A DNA stretch of 64,000 bases from Conus ventricosus (lineage: Eukaryota > Mollusca > Gastropoda > Neogastropoda > Conidae): contig CM031601.1 in the NCBI GenBank assembly GCA_018398815.1, positions 30,152,204-30,216,203 of the forward strand, in the 5' to 3' direction. The position numbers and the translations under genes are program-made. Positions 34,195 through 45,439 of this stretch are shown here, piece by piece (position 1 is the stretch's first letter; the number at the start of each line of letters is the position of its first letter). The notes beneath the pieces are model-generated. The model was not told the origin of the DNA. It saw nothing but the letters and a program-made list of their open reading frames with translations, and searched no databases.

Positions 34195-35229
34195 TGCTGT
34201 GCTCCTCCCTTTTCTCAACCAGGCTGCAATGGCTTTTTGGGAGAGTTACAGCAGTAATTGCTGTAGCCAAGCTTTTATGGCGCTCTAATCGCCAGTATAG
34301 TACATCCCTCATTGTAATTTGGAGCATTTATATGAAGATATGCTGGCCACACACTACTCCTCTCCATACTGGAGATGTACTAAGGTCTGCCTAACCCCAA
34401 ACTAGTTTGTTTGCCAGACATTCGAATACGTTATCCAGTTGCATAAGTTTAATATGGTTTGGCGTTTGCTACAACAGGGTTCATTTATACTGATTCCTAG
34501 CTTATGAAATTTAGGTAGTTGTAAAAACATATGAAATCTGAATAAGTTTTTTTGGCATATGAATCAGACATGCCCACCTGCGCCTCAAGAAATGAACGCC
34601 ATGTTTGATGCGTTTTGCTCTTTCAAACATGGCTTTAGCTGTCCAAGCCCCGCGCCCAACAATCAACGCGTGATGAAAATTTTTTTGCTTTTATTTTGTT
34701 TTATCAACATAGCGCCGCTTTTTAAAAAAGGAAGCATCTCATCAACAGTTAAACACTTATTATAATTAGCCTCATCTTGTTCGGGAAATGTCATTTTCAT
34801 TTCCTTGAACCAACAAACCTTGAAGATAGTCGTTCATTTCCAAAGCAGTCGGTTCACTTTTTTCTTTTTCTCCACCCTCCCAGGAAAGCAATATTCTTTT
34901 TGGTTTCGGCGGTAAAAACATGCTTTACCGATTCTTTTTTTGACAAATACTCTAACAATGGTCAGTTAAAGTTAAAATTGTGATCTTGAATAGCACAATT
35001 CTGTTCTCAGTAAACCGGCCGCCATTTTAGAATAAAACCAAGCCTACCCCAGCGCAATAAAACGTCCTACCAGTCCGGCAGTCAGTAGAAGAATGATGAA
35101 ACCGTGTTGGTTACTAGTCATGTGAGCGCTGTGAAAGATGATGAAATATATTGCAATGCAGCTGGCCCGGGGTGAGGGGGTGGGGGGAGGGGAGAGAGGG
35201 GCGGCAGTATTGATTTTTAGCCTCTCAGT
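34195..35229. other. Right part of Polinton-like element, weak coding signals
   Basis: The minus strand shows short coding-like patches: about 34560-34990 (TFPEQDEANYNKCLTVDEML), and a hydrophobic peptide at 35044-35121 that could be a small membrane protein. Neither is recognised. The rest is featureless. Confidence 0.3.
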
Positions 35230-35259
35230 TTGCCAGCAGGTGTGAGGTGGGGCCCCGCT

Positions 35260-35487
35260 CGTGGGATGAGTGTCTGTCTCTGCCTGTCTGTCTGTCTGCC
35301 TGTCTGTCCGTTGTTTTGGTGTGTGTGTGTGTGGTGTGTGTGTGTGGGGTGTGTGTGTATGTGTGTGTGTGTTGGGGGGTGGGGGGTGGCGGAGGTGGTG
35401 GTGGAGGGGTTGGGGGTGCATGTGTGGAAGAGAGGAAGGAGGGAGGTAGACAGCAGTCAGGAAGGTGACACAGAAAAGTATGCGAAG

Positions 35488-35578
<91 letters not shown>

Positions 35579-35584
35579 TTTGTG

Positions 35585-35621
<37 letters not shown>

Positions 35622-35712
35622 CCGCCTCTCTGTCTGTCTGTCTGTCTCTCTGTCTCTCTTCTCTGTCTGTCTGTCTGTCTGTCTGCCGGTGATTCTCTCT
35701 CTCTCTCTTCCG
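35260..35712. repeat. Compound microsatellites (TGTC)n, (GT)n, (TC)n
   Basis: TGTC/TCTG runs at about 35272-35310 and 35628-35690, long GT runs at about 35316-35370 and 35491-35620, and TC at 35692-35708. They sit just inside the right terminal repeat. Long open frames here are repeat artefacts. Confidence 0.95.
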
Positions 35713-35714
35713 CC

Positions 35715-35800
35715 ACAGGAAAAGGCGGCTTTAGGCCACTTTCGCCCAAAAACTCGGTGGAGGGTGAAAGTGGCTTAGAGTCGGCCTTTTCCTGTTCTCT
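35715..35800 (-). repeat. Right terminal inverted repeat, self-complementary
   Basis: Reverse complement of 17538-17623. Internally, aggaaaaggcggctttaggc pairs imperfectly with the outer arm gcttagagtcggccttttcct, so a single strand could fold into a hairpin of about 35 base pairs. Confidence 0.88.
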
Positions 35801-37600
35801 TGCTTTTTAATTCTGGAAATGATCCAAATAAGCTTCCAGTTTTCACCTTACACGGCACTATTTTAAACTATGTTAAAAGCGTTAAATTCTTAGGTGTAAT
35901 CCTAAGTAGTAAACTAACATGGAATACTCATATTGACCATATTTTAAATAAAGCAAGAAAAAGTCTGAATTTCCTTAAAATTGTCAGTGAACAATCTTGG
36001 GAGCAAGACACTAAAAGTTTAACTGTTTTAGCAACTGCCCTTGAAAGCTCAAGACTTACATAATATGCTCAGGAAGTATTTTTTAATGCACCTAAATATC
36101 TTTTAAATAAACTTCAGAGCACTGATTGCAAAGCCTTCAAAATTGCCCTAGGGGTTCCCACACATACGTCAAACTTAGGGACATACAACAAAGTGGGAGT
36201 TCTACCTCTATCTGAAATTAGAAAAGCTTCTACTTTAAAATTCATCTTAAAAAGTTTCTCACAAAAAGGTTTTTGCTCAGAAGAGGTATGTTTAGATTCG
36301 GAAAAGGATTTTGGAAAACGTGCACAATATATACAATCCACAAAATCTATTTATTCATTTTCCTCAGATCTTCTAAAAGATACAAAAATAGATAAAAATA
36401 ACATCGCCGGAAAACCTCCGTTTTCACACCATTCCAAAATGGGTACAATCAAAGGCTTCCTTTGACATTGACTACAATAATTTAATAAAAAAGGATTCTC
36501 CCAACATTTTGAGAAATTTTGTCTACACTCACTTAGAAAATAAGTACAGACATCACTTAAAAATATTCAAAAAATATTCACAGATGGTATTAGATGATAA
36601 TAGCACGGGAGCAGCTTTCATAATTCCTAGCTTAAAAATAGAAAAGTTATTTCATCTTGGTAAAAGTCATCATTGGATTTCATTTTGAATTTCCCCATAA
36701 ATAACAGTCAAATCGTAATATGCGCTGATTCAAAAGCAGCATTGAATGGTATTAAGTCGTCTAATTCATGTGTACAATTAGACATGATAACTGAAATTAA
36801 TCATATAGTACACCTTCTTTCCCAAAAAGGCATTAATATTACTTTTTGTTGGGTGCCTTCTCATTGTGGTATATTGGCAAATGAACAAGTAGACAAAGTT
36901 GCAAAAAAGGCAGCTCAAAACCTTAGCAGCACAGTAACAATAAATGTTCGCTTAGATCTGGCAGAATGTTTCTCTATCATAAATAAAACATCTCATGATA
37001 ATGTAACAAAAACACTGAGGAACTCGGACATATATTATTACAACAATTGCATCAAATGTAATGACAAAAACAATGGGATGACATTATACAAAAGATTTAT
37101 TTTCTCATCCAGGGAGATTGAAAGTCTAATCCGTAGGCTTCGTTTAAACTCGTTTAAAACAAAATATTGCAAAGATATTAATTATATGTGTGGGGATTCT
37201 ATAAGTGTCAATCATTTACTGATTCATTGTCCCAAAACAAAAGAGCTTTTTAATAAATCAGGTTTTGAGGGTTTTGTTAATGGATCGACTCCTTTATCAC
37301 TATCTAGTATATTAAACAATTTTGCTACTCTTGAATCTATTTCTAAATGTTTATTAGGCTGTTCACTTAATATTTATCTTTAGCATTTGTGATTGTTACA
37401 GTTACAATTTTAGTTTAAGTTAAACGTTCTGATGAATAGGGTGGGTGGAGGGTTATGATTACATTCCTTACGTACTGCTTTAAAACTTACACTCCCTAAA
37501 AAAATGCATCTTTCTCATTCTTTACATCAAGCTCACTCTACACTATAATATTGTCTGAATCACTTTAGTGGAATGACGTTAAACTGAAGAACAACAACAG
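35801..37600 (+). pseudogene. LINE RT end, RNase H and C-terminal tail (piece 3)
   Basis: Resumes with LFNSGNDPNKLP and KSVKFLGVILSSKLTWNTHI (RT thumb). After stops near 36061 and 36465 it carries an RNase H domain: a broken 'FTDG' box near 36577, ICADSKAALNGIKSS near 36718-36760 and WVPSHCGILANEQVDKVAKK near 36850-36910. The last 710 bases of frame (36673-37383) are open. A CGDSISVNHLLIHC Cys/His box near 37192-37233 is the usual C-terminal motif. The non-coding tail ends aacaacaacag at 37600, followed by the duplicated target. Confidence 0.85.
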
Positions 37601-37610
37601 TTTCCACTTG
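37601..37610. repeat. Right target-site duplication of the LINE
   Basis: tttccacttg, identical to 9025-9034. Confidence 0.75.
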
Positions 37611-38142
37611 CTATCTCCTTCTGTAATTTTTCACCAACATAACTGACCAGGATAAAATTAGTAACGATGATAAATGATGTTTCTGACTTCTTTCTTGTTT
37701 CAGAAGCTCCATTTCATCGATTCTTGTACTCTACATAGGACATTTTCATTCATAATTTGAGTACAAAGCTAGCTCCATGCACGAAGGAAAAATTTTTGTT
37801 CCATATGTGAAGTAAATTTCCATTTTCTGACCAGACTGAATATACTAGGCAAACTTTTAATGTCAAATGAATAATGGATGCATTTGTGACTACTGTTGAA
37901 ATACCTAGACCATTACTGCAGGTGTCTGTCTGTCTCAAGCCTGATGATGAGTTATGTAATAATATTGAGAAAACCGGAGTGAGTGGCATTGAAGTAGTGC
38001 CTGTGGGAGAGCACAGTTGATGAGAAACAAACAACAACGAAAAAAGAAAAGTGTTTGTCTAGCAGCACATGTGTGTCTGCTGTAAATGGTGTGCACATGG
38101 TGAGTTGTTGTCAAGATGTATAAGTGAGGAATCTGCCTGCAG
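37611..38142. other. Intron end before exon F
   Basis: Featureless intron ending in ctgcctgcag at 38133-38142. Confidence 0.6.
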
Positions 38143-38276
38143 GTCGGGTGCCAATGCGTCAGCTGGTGTACAGGGTGCAGCCCCTGCCCCAGAGTATGCT
38201 GCCACTGGTCTGGGACTTTGGGCAGCTCAGCTCCAATGTGGAACACATGTACATTGCTCAGATGGTCCGCCGTTAT
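38143..38276 (+). CDS. RNF213: RNF213-like exon F
   Basis: The exon codes for about 45 residues reading RVPMRQLVYRVQPLPQSMLP then LVWDFGQL and VEHMYIAQMVRRY. The 'LVYRV--LP-S--PLVWDFGQL' signature is highly conserved in RNF213 and links the third and fourth AAA units. Acceptor ctgcag ends at 38142, and the split Gly codon (g from exon E, gt here) is restored across the 30-kb intron. Donor gtgagt starts at 38277 in phase 0. The clean reading shows that the huge intron has not destroyed the gene. Confidence 0.93.
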
Positions 38277-38340
38277 GTGAGTGGATTTTTGCTTCTCTAC
38301 ACTGTTTTGCCTTGTGTGTGTGAGTGTGTGTGTGTGTGAG

Positions 38341-38431
<91 letters not shown>

Positions 38432-39110
38432 CAAAAGCACTCGGGAGGGAAGGATTTGGGAGTGTTAAGGAGATATGGTAGGGATCTGGAGGCTACGGGA
38501 CTGGATGTAAAGGAAATACGTGAGATGGAGGGTGCAGACAGGAAGGGGAAGAGGGCAGAGGGACGAAGAGAGCTCAGAAATGTGACTGGGGGTGGAGGAG
38601 GGGGGGGGGGGATTGGGGGAATAAGGGTGGTGGAAGAACAGAATTTCATTGACTTTTATTTGATTTCTTACATCATCAGTGTCTGCATGTGACTGGATTA
38701 TGAGATCTCTTCATTCAAGATTGAGGAAACTTGTTTTGCAAAAGAGTAAAACAGCTGAACTATAAATACATCGCTCGCATGATGCATAATGATTGTATCA
38801 TCCTGCACTGAACATACTGGAGTCACAAAACAGCCTGTCATGACTGGATCCTTGCTGAGATTATCTGTGGAAAAAAAGTTTGTACATTTTAGGTAGGAGT
38901 GTGGTCTGATTCAAAGAGGGATATGTGTATCCCTTTTTTGGTAGTCCCTCTGTCTGTGTGTCTTTTTATGTCTGTCAGAATATCTTCATTGGAATTATTT
39001 TTCATTCCCATCTCTTCTAACCTGAATGTTGTTATGATTCCCTTGTGATTTTTCATCTTGACCGCTGTGTATGTGTGTTTGTGTGAGTGTGCATGCAGAT
39101 GTGCATGTGT

Positions 39111-39173
<63 letters not shown>

Positions 39174-39223
39174 TGGAATCCAAAAGAATAATGTGAACAG
39201 ATATAGTCCATCTGTGATTTTAG
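38277..39223. other. Intron F-G with GT/GA microsatellites
   Basis: GT and GA repeats at about 38313-38432, a G run at about 38600, and a second GT run at 39108-39168. No gene was found. Confidence 0.8.
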
Positions 39224-39319
39224 GAGCGCGAACAGCTTTTAGGTGACCTGACCCAGCAAGAGTTGATCACGTTGACCAAGGTGCTTGTGGAATGTCAAGC
39301 TTTCATAAGGAATCTGAAG
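39224..39319 (+). CDS. RNF213: RNF213-like exon G
   Basis: The exon is exactly 32 codons: EREQLLGDLTQQELITLTKV then LVECQAFIRNLK. Acceptor gattttag ends at 39223 and donor gtgaat starts at 39320, both phase 0. It is helical and charged. Placement between the VWDFG exon and the ECSFVSLRD exon agrees with RNF213 order, where this stretch precedes the sensor region of AAA3. Confidence 0.85.
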
Positions 39320-41129
39320 GTGAATGAAAACCTATACCTAGTAAAAACAAAAATTCAGTCTTAGTGAGTAAACAGTAGAAGAATCAAAGTACAACAAGCT
39401 AATCAGTATGTTAAAAATGTTGTGAAGGGCATACTATAAATATAAGATTTTCCATCAGACTGAATGTGATTTTCATAAACAGAGGAAAGAATTTGCTTCT
39501 TGGCAGATTGGTCTTAATTACTGCCATGTTTGCAGCCATGGCTTCTCTGCTCATTACTGGAGGAGGAAAGGGGGAGGGGGTGCATGTGTCACTTGTGAAG
39601 ATGTGGGCATTTTGCATGGGAGGAGGGCACCTTTGATGAGGGCACCTTTGATGACAAGAACCCTGGTACAAAACCCCATGTCTCTGAGGCCAATGAGCTA
39701 TTGCTCTCCAGAGATGGAGAGGGACCAGCTAGGAATAGCGTGTATGATGATTTGCTGGTGCAGAGGTGAATTTAAGCAGTGTTGGCCTAAAGTATGTTAG
39801 AGTGCAGCATGTCTACACTTTCTGCATCTGCAGAGGCCTGAGACAATTTGATAGTCTTGAAAAATGAGGATGGGTCACTGAAATTATAGTGAAAAGGCAC
39901 TGTTGGTCTGAAGGGGGTGAAGAAGAGTCTGAAGTAGCCCTGTTCATGTCATGGTTTCAAAGAGGGGTAACAGCAGTCAGAAATTGCAACGAGCAAAAAC
40001 AAAACGTTTGTTTCATAATTTGTTTGTTCCTTCACTGGGCAGCACAGTAATTCTGTTTTTGTTCTTGCTCTTGTCATGCCACAGTTCATCATATCTGTGG
40101 AAAAATGACTGAAGAAAAGATTACATCTGTGTCTACAGAAGGTCATGTCTGGCTACATCCTGTCCCACTCAGCCAACGTCCACATAAGAGGTTTTACTGA
40201 GGATTTGAAAAATCTGATTTCCTAGTTACAAAGATTTAGTTACAGAATGATGGTTCAGCTTTCTTGTGGGCCGGGTGTTCATTTGTGAAGAGTAACCATA
40301 TCCCCACCCCAGCCCTCACAGAATCCTTCAGGAAGCTTCCTGGCTGTGCGGCGCCCAGGGCTGAAAGATTCTTTCCTTATTGGAGGAATGGAGTGGATAT
40401 CCCTGATGGGGAGCACTGGTTTATCTCGCAGTGCCGGATCTGGGACTCCAGTTTGAGTGGCACTTGACAGCAGTGAAGTGTGTATTAAGTTATTCACTAA
40501 ATCAACATTGGATCATGGATCTGAGTGGTGAAGGATGTATCCAAAAGAATGCCCATAGACACCTGGGCTTTTGTCCTAATGGGTTGCAGACTGGGTCTGG
40601 CCTTACCTGCTGCATACCCCATCCAAAAAATGTAGGATTGCTCTTGTTGGGGTCAGTGTGAGCTGTTGAAAGAGGAGAAAACAAGTAACTGTGTTCTAAG
40701 GCAAAAAGGATAAAGGAGATACAGAAAAAAAATCTGAAAGGCTGTTTTTGTTTTGTGTTCATATGTAAAAACGTAGGATGGGCTGGAAACAGAAGCCAAA
40801 CATCTTGATAGTATATTAAGCCTTGAATTTTGCCTTTCAAAACAGTTACATAGGTTTAACTTTGTAAGAGTTTAACATGACATTAAACTTCTCAGTCTGC
40901 ACATACTGTGCACCTTTTGTGCTTATGTACTGCACTGATGTGTACACAGGATTACTGATGCATTGAGCTGTGTTCACATTCTCTGAATGTGACTGCAGAT
41001 CATGGTTGGCTGCTGATACTGATTTTGCAATATGTACAGTGTTTGACAAATTAAGGCACACTAGTTAGAATTTGGGAAAACATATCACCTGGTAGTGTTA
41101 TTCAAAATGTGTGGTACAACAAAAAAGCT
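39320..41129. other. Intron G-H, left part, nothing firm
   Basis: No domain recognised. A GC-richer patch at about 40260-40450 and a small duplication 'gagggcacctttgatga' (39624 and 39640) are the only notable items. Confidence 0.5.
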
Positions 41130-41139
41130 TACAACATTA

Positions 41140-41345
41140 ACTTTTTTTAATACTTACCTGTCCAAACACATGCCTCATATCCACTAGATGTGGAGCAGGT
41201 GATATATCAGAAAACTCAAAAAAGTCAAAATGGAGAGCGGGGAGCTAACCTACTTTAAACCACCAGAAATGCATGTAATCAACTCACTCCCCTTACCGTG
41301 ATTCAGTTTTCTGCTTCTCCTCAGTGATGAAAGGCATGGTCTTTC
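41140..41345 (+). repeat. Left inverted repeat of the DIRS-type element
   Basis: Reverse complement partner of 46235-46480 with moderate divergence. Confidence 0.65.
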
Positions 41346-41829
41346 TTAGCTCATGCACACTGCAATGGATGCACAGAAGCTTCCCTGTGACTTAGCCTTT
41401 CTGCCCAGGAAGAGAACCTGTATGCTCAACGAGAGAATTTGGGAGAATTGTTACAGCTTGCCTCTGCTCATTACAGGATGCCTTGGTGCATTCCAAGTTA
41501 ACCAGCCTTTCCACACCTATAACATACACACTCTGCAGTTCCTGTCAAAAACTGATGTCAGTACTCAACAAAGATGAAACCTTTGTTGTCTGCACTGGGT
41601 GCTTCCCATTTATTCCTTGTAGCTCGTGTGAGTGTTGGCTGACTTCTACATGGCGCTATGTTTGGGGTTTTCTTTCTCATGGTCTGCCAGTTTTGGCAAG
41701 AGCAGCTAATGACGCTCCCTTCAACTTTTGTCCTGGGTACAGTTAAGACTGCCCAGCATCTTCCCCCAGCATGCTGTATGATCCCTACTCTTGGGTGACC
41801 ATTTTTTTGAGGAGCAGCTGCTTTCCCTT

Positions 41830-42300
41830 ATCTTCTTGTAGGCCTCAGGGAAGCTTGCCTCCATGGAACAGTTCTGGCATGGACAGTTGCCCAGGCATTA
41901 CTCCAAGGGGGGTTACTGGTGCAAGTGGATACTGGCAGGGCATCGTAAGCAGGGAGGACAGGTTACACTCTGACCAAGTGAGGGTTCCAGTCACTTTCCC
42001 CTCTCGAAGATATCTTTTACTCCAGCTAAGGGCATAGAGGTGACATACTGATCCAGCATCCCTCTGTCTCCACACCAGTCTCATATCCAGCGACACCTCT
42101 CTGAACAGAGACACTAGTGCCGTTCTTGCTTCAAGAGAATCATGGCTAGCCAAGGATGATCTGCATTGAGTAGAAAGAAACTCGTGGAGAGCATGGCAGC
42201 AGAGAGTCCTCAGAAGAGAAGCCCCCTTCAAGCAAGTGTTTCGGCCCTTATCTCCTGACACTCTAGGGGGGTTGGGCCACACCCGGTTCATGACTGGATG
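41830..42300 (-). pseudogene. LINE fragment sharing a segment with 42384-43058
   Basis: Minus-strand reading includes QCRSSLASHDSLEAR, almost the same as QCRSSLASHDFLEAR at about 42985-43025. The DNA 'atggctagccaagga-gatctgcattgag' occurs at 42140-42171 and 42993-43025. Other text here (RVWPNPPRVSGDKGRNTC) was not recognised as a domain. Probably rearranged pieces of the same LINE family. Confidence 0.4.
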
Positions 42301-42383
42301 TCCCTCTGGACATGCTCATTTTCCACTTAATGACTCACACTCTAACCACTGAGCCACAGGGATACCTGATATTTGTAGGAAAT

Positions 42384-43058
42384 TTAAGCCTTATGAAGTT
42401 CACTTTTGTTCCTCCTTGACCAGATCCAGCTTGAACACCTCTCTGCCGCTTTTGCCATTGCTTTCAGGGCTCTGTTTTTTTCCCTCCCTGCAACTGAGAG
42501 CTGTTTCATGAGGCTGTATGCAGACGTTCCTACAAACAGCCTAGCTCCAATTTCTGCAGTGAGGACTTTGACCTGATAGCCTTCTCTCCTCAGGCTTTTT
42601 GCCAGATCAGCATACTCTTCAGTCTTGTAGATTTGAGCTGCCTCCATTCTGTTCTTATATGGCACCGTGAGCTCGATCATGATCAGCTGCTCGGTTGACT
42701 GAGAGTGGACTACTATGTCTGGTCTTATGCCACTCTTGCTGATGATCTCTGGGTGACTCTTCCATTCTGGGAAGTCTGCTGTGCACTCCCAGTCATCTGC
42801 CCCATCCAGCAGATGCTGCCTGCATGTTTCAAGTGGCACTGTTGTTCTTGGCCATGATTTGTCGCCTCCTGCCGTGAAGAATGTTGCGGGTGCTTTTGGA
42901 GTCCTGATTTTCCCTTTTGTGGTGTTGGTACTAGCCCAGACTACTTGTACAATCTCTTTGAGCACTTGGTTGTGCCTTCTTGCTTCAAGAAAATCATGGC
43001 TAGCCAAGGACGATCTGCATTGAGAGTATATGACAATGAAAGGAGAATTTTTGCACAA
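42384..43058 (-). pseudogene. R2/NeSL-like LINE C-terminus with restriction-like endonuclease
   Basis: A 224-residue open minus-strand frame. RRHNQVLKEIVQVV near its start is a phrase that follows the zinc-binding region in LINEs with restriction-like endonucleases. The core GIRPDIVVHSQSTEQLIMIE followed by LTVPYKNR fits the PD-(D/E)xK pattern: RPDIV supplies the Asp and IELTVPY the Glu, with a downstream Lys. The family cuts specific target DNA with this domain, unlike APE-type LINEs. The RT is missing upstream, so only the 3' end was inserted or has survived. Confidence 0.6.
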
Positions 43059-43161
43059 TGGTGCTCACAGGCTTGTTTCTTCCCAGCAGAGGCCTTGGTT
43101 GAAGACATTGCCCTTTGTTTTTATTGAGGACCTTTAGATTTGAGGAAGGAAAGCCAGCTCC

Positions 43162-44122
43162 TTAACTTTTTGCCTACGGAACGCACGCCTCCGTGCGCTG
43201 CGCAGAGCTCCGTTGCCTACGGAACGCACGGTGCTGTGCGCTGATTGAAAGCTCCGTTGCCTACGGAACGCACGTGCGTGCGTTCTTATTTTGAAAAATT
43301 CTACTATTCAAACTGTAACGGTCTAAGAGAAGTAACTCCCGCCAAAAGTTAGTAGCAGAGGGTTCCTGGTAGCCTGACATGCCCTAGTTCTTAAGTTCAA
43401 GCAGAGTTCACCTTGGCTATCTTCGGCTGAGACAAAGAACCCTTTGCTGGGTTTTTCCGACTTGGAACTGACCGCATTTCTGGCACCGGCCTTTTTGTCT
43501 GCTAGAGTCTAGTAAAAATGCCAGCTCAGCGCCGTTACTGTTTCAATGTATTCAAGGCAATTCCGATAACGAAGGAGAGTCGATCGACAGTGGAGATGAT
43601 AGGGAAGATGTGGGATGGTTATTTGAAGATGTTCTTGAATTACAATGACAAATAAACCGATTCGACTGATTCAGTAACACACACAGGCGCTTGACTCGCA
43701 AAACCTCTCTGCCCAGATTCTGTGAAATAGTTTAAAAATGGATAATAACTGATAACGAAAAGTATCATAACCATAACTGTATTAGTTGAGTGCTTTTTGT
43801 ATCAATTTGTCTGCATGCCATCACTAAACATTGATCGTCAAACTCTGCACTTGTTTTTATTTCTGTGTGTTTGGTTACTTCATTTATCCATGCGTTGTCT
43901 CAACGCAGGATCTCTTAGAGTTTTGAAAGTACATTCAACTAAAAGTCCTTGATTTCTTCTTTTCAGATATACCAAACATGATGTTAACACGGCCCAATCA
44001 TAACACATAAAATAAATTCAAAAAATGCCAAAATCGCTACGTAGGCGGGGGTTTTAGCGTGAGTGGCTGTGTGCGGGAGGGGGGAAAACTCACGCTGCAC
44101 GCATACGCAGGGATAGTGTTAA
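43162..44122. mobile_element. piggyBac-like element with TTAA ends
   Basis: TTAA at 43162-43165 is followed by CTTTTTGCCTACGGAACGCACG. At the other end, cacgcatacgcagggatagtg is followed by TTAA at 44119-44122. The two ends are imperfect inverted repeats. 'tgcctacggaacgcacg' occurs three times at the left end (43171, 43214, 43258), as expected for transposase-binding repeats. An acidic coding patch near 43557-43645 (SDNEGESIDSGDDRED, then a stop) resembles the N-terminus of piggyBac transposases. Length 961 bp means it is a deletion derivative. Confidence 0.6.
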
Positions 44123-44139
44123 AGGACTTCACAGCAGCT

Positions 44140-45000
44140 GTTTCTCAGACTATCAGATTAATGGGTCAGATATCAACATTAACCGTGATCCTTTTTTGTC
44201 TGAATTAATTCCCTATGCTGCATTGGGCTCCCTGATATTAAGCAGATGCCCTGAATGGAGCTTACCCTTACTTAGTCCTGGAGTATCTGGCCTCAGGACA
44301 CTTCGAGCCATCACAGAATGCTCAGTCGGGAACCTCACTCTTAAGACCATTTATTTTTATCACCCTGGCTTTAGCATGCAGGGTCAGTGAGGTTCATGCC
44401 TTTTCCATGGACCCACGGTCCTTGAAGTGGCAAGATGATGGCACAGTCACCTTGTCTATGTGCCAAACCTTTCTAGCCAAAACGGCAAAGCCTAAGGAGT
44501 GGCCTCTAAAGATTAACTTGTCTCTGCTGGCCTCTTTGTCATCTGGCCTCTTTGGGTGCAGACGTTCAAAGTTAGAGAAGGTTAATAGTTCTGTCAGAGC
44601 ACTGAAGGTCTGCCTTCAGAGGACAAAGTCAGAATCCTACGAATTGCACCTTTGGTGTAGCAGGCTAAAAGAAATGAAAGAGGGAGCCACTGTAAGACCC
44701 CAGATGATAAGCTCTTGGCTTTGACAGGTCATCTGCCAGGCTTAGTCTTTGGCTAGAAACCTCTTCTGACCAGAGAGGCTATCACGGCACATGAAGTCCA
44801 GGCTCTCCCTACCAGTTGCACACTATGGCAGAATACTGCAGTCTCTGACATATGTCGGAAAGTCGGTTGGAAATGGATGACCATATTTGGCAGGTTTTGT
44901 CTCAGAGACATGACGAAGACATGGGGGCTCTGGACTATGTGGGCAGAATAGCTGTAGCCAGCAAAGCTACCTTTATAAGTTACATGTGAATCCTTCATTC
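44140..45000 (+). pseudogene. Tyrosine recombinase of the DIRS-type element
   Basis: Readable across frame slips. 'ACRVSEVHAFSMDPRSLKW' near 44370-44430 holds the first catalytic Arg box (A-R-SE-HA). 'TVTLSMCQTFLAKTAKP' follows, then a 'SVRALKVCLQRTKS' region near 44595-44636. 'ITAHEVRAL' near 44780-44808 would be the HxxR box, and 'GRFCLRDM' near 44890-44915 lies where the nucleophile Tyr box is expected (FYLRD in intact copies; Cys here may be a mutation). This order matches DIRS-type recombinases, which resolve circular cDNA into the genome. Confidence 0.6.
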
Positions 45001-45439
45001 CCTCCTGTTTCAGTCTTGAGACAGGATTTCATACTAAAGAAAAAAATGAAATGATAATGATAGTAATGATAATAAAACAAACAAAAAACAAACACAACAT
45101 ACAAAAATGAAAACGAAAGTGTTTCGCAAGAGTGAAACTAAGTATACCTTTCATCAGATTTTGTTTGTGTGAACCTGCTAGAGTACACTGAGACAACTCA
45201 TTCATTTGGGCCACTTTGGGGAGGGCTGTGTTGGTGTATAGAGATGCTCATGGTTATTTTTCCTAAAAGCCACATTTTGAATGTTTGTGGCTCACTCATG
45301 GACAGACTCCAGCGGTACCCCATCACTCAGCAAGAATGCCTATTGAGAATGAATTTTATCATATGCAGCATCACCCACTCAAGAGCCTTTATACTTGTTT
45401 GGGTTTTCTCCTCACCTGCTGAAAAATGAAAAAGGAGAT

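Larger units (their letters stand above)
17538..35800. mobile_element. Polinton/adintovirus-like DNA element (assembled length inflated)
   Basis: Begins AGAGAACAG and ends CTGTTCTCT, with 86-bp terminal inverted repeats (17538-17623 and 35715-35800). It is flanked by tgctt (17533-17537 and 35801-35805), and AG...CT termini with a 5-6 bp duplication suit Polintons. The gene set is typical: packaging ATPase fragment, protein-primed DNA polymerase B, retroviral-type integrase, plus small proteins known from such elements. 18018-21150 is a low-quality second copy of upstream DNA, so the element proper is about 15.1 kb (20727-35800). Most genes are frame-broken; much of this may be sequencing error. 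Capsid genes were not identified with certainty. Confidence 0.85.
9035..37600 (+). mobile_element. I/Jockey-type LINE, split by two younger elements
   Basis: A single 5'-truncated LINE (ORF2 only, about 4 kb after removing insertions) is present in three pieces: 9035-10187 (endonuclease), 16442-17537 (RT first part) and 35801-37600 (RT end, RNase H, tail). The pieces are co-linear and the reading continues across both interruptions. The 3' end shows the gaatgacgttaaac ... aacaacaacag tail known from I-superfamily elements. A 10-bp duplication (tttccacttg) flanks the whole. Domain order EN-RT-RNase H-Cys/His tail places it in the I/Nimb/Ingi neighbourhood; the exact clade is uncertain. Confidence 0.8.

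Noticed and set aside
35225..35778. Long open frames (up to 182 codons) on both strands
   Set aside because: They are translations of GT, TGTC and TC microsatellites; similar artefacts occur at 4221-4472, 38227-38692, 38995-39246 and 61013-61421.
39411..40840. Several 65-112 codon frames in intron G-H
   Set aside because: No family signal, overlapping on both strands, no splice-consistent extension of the host gene.
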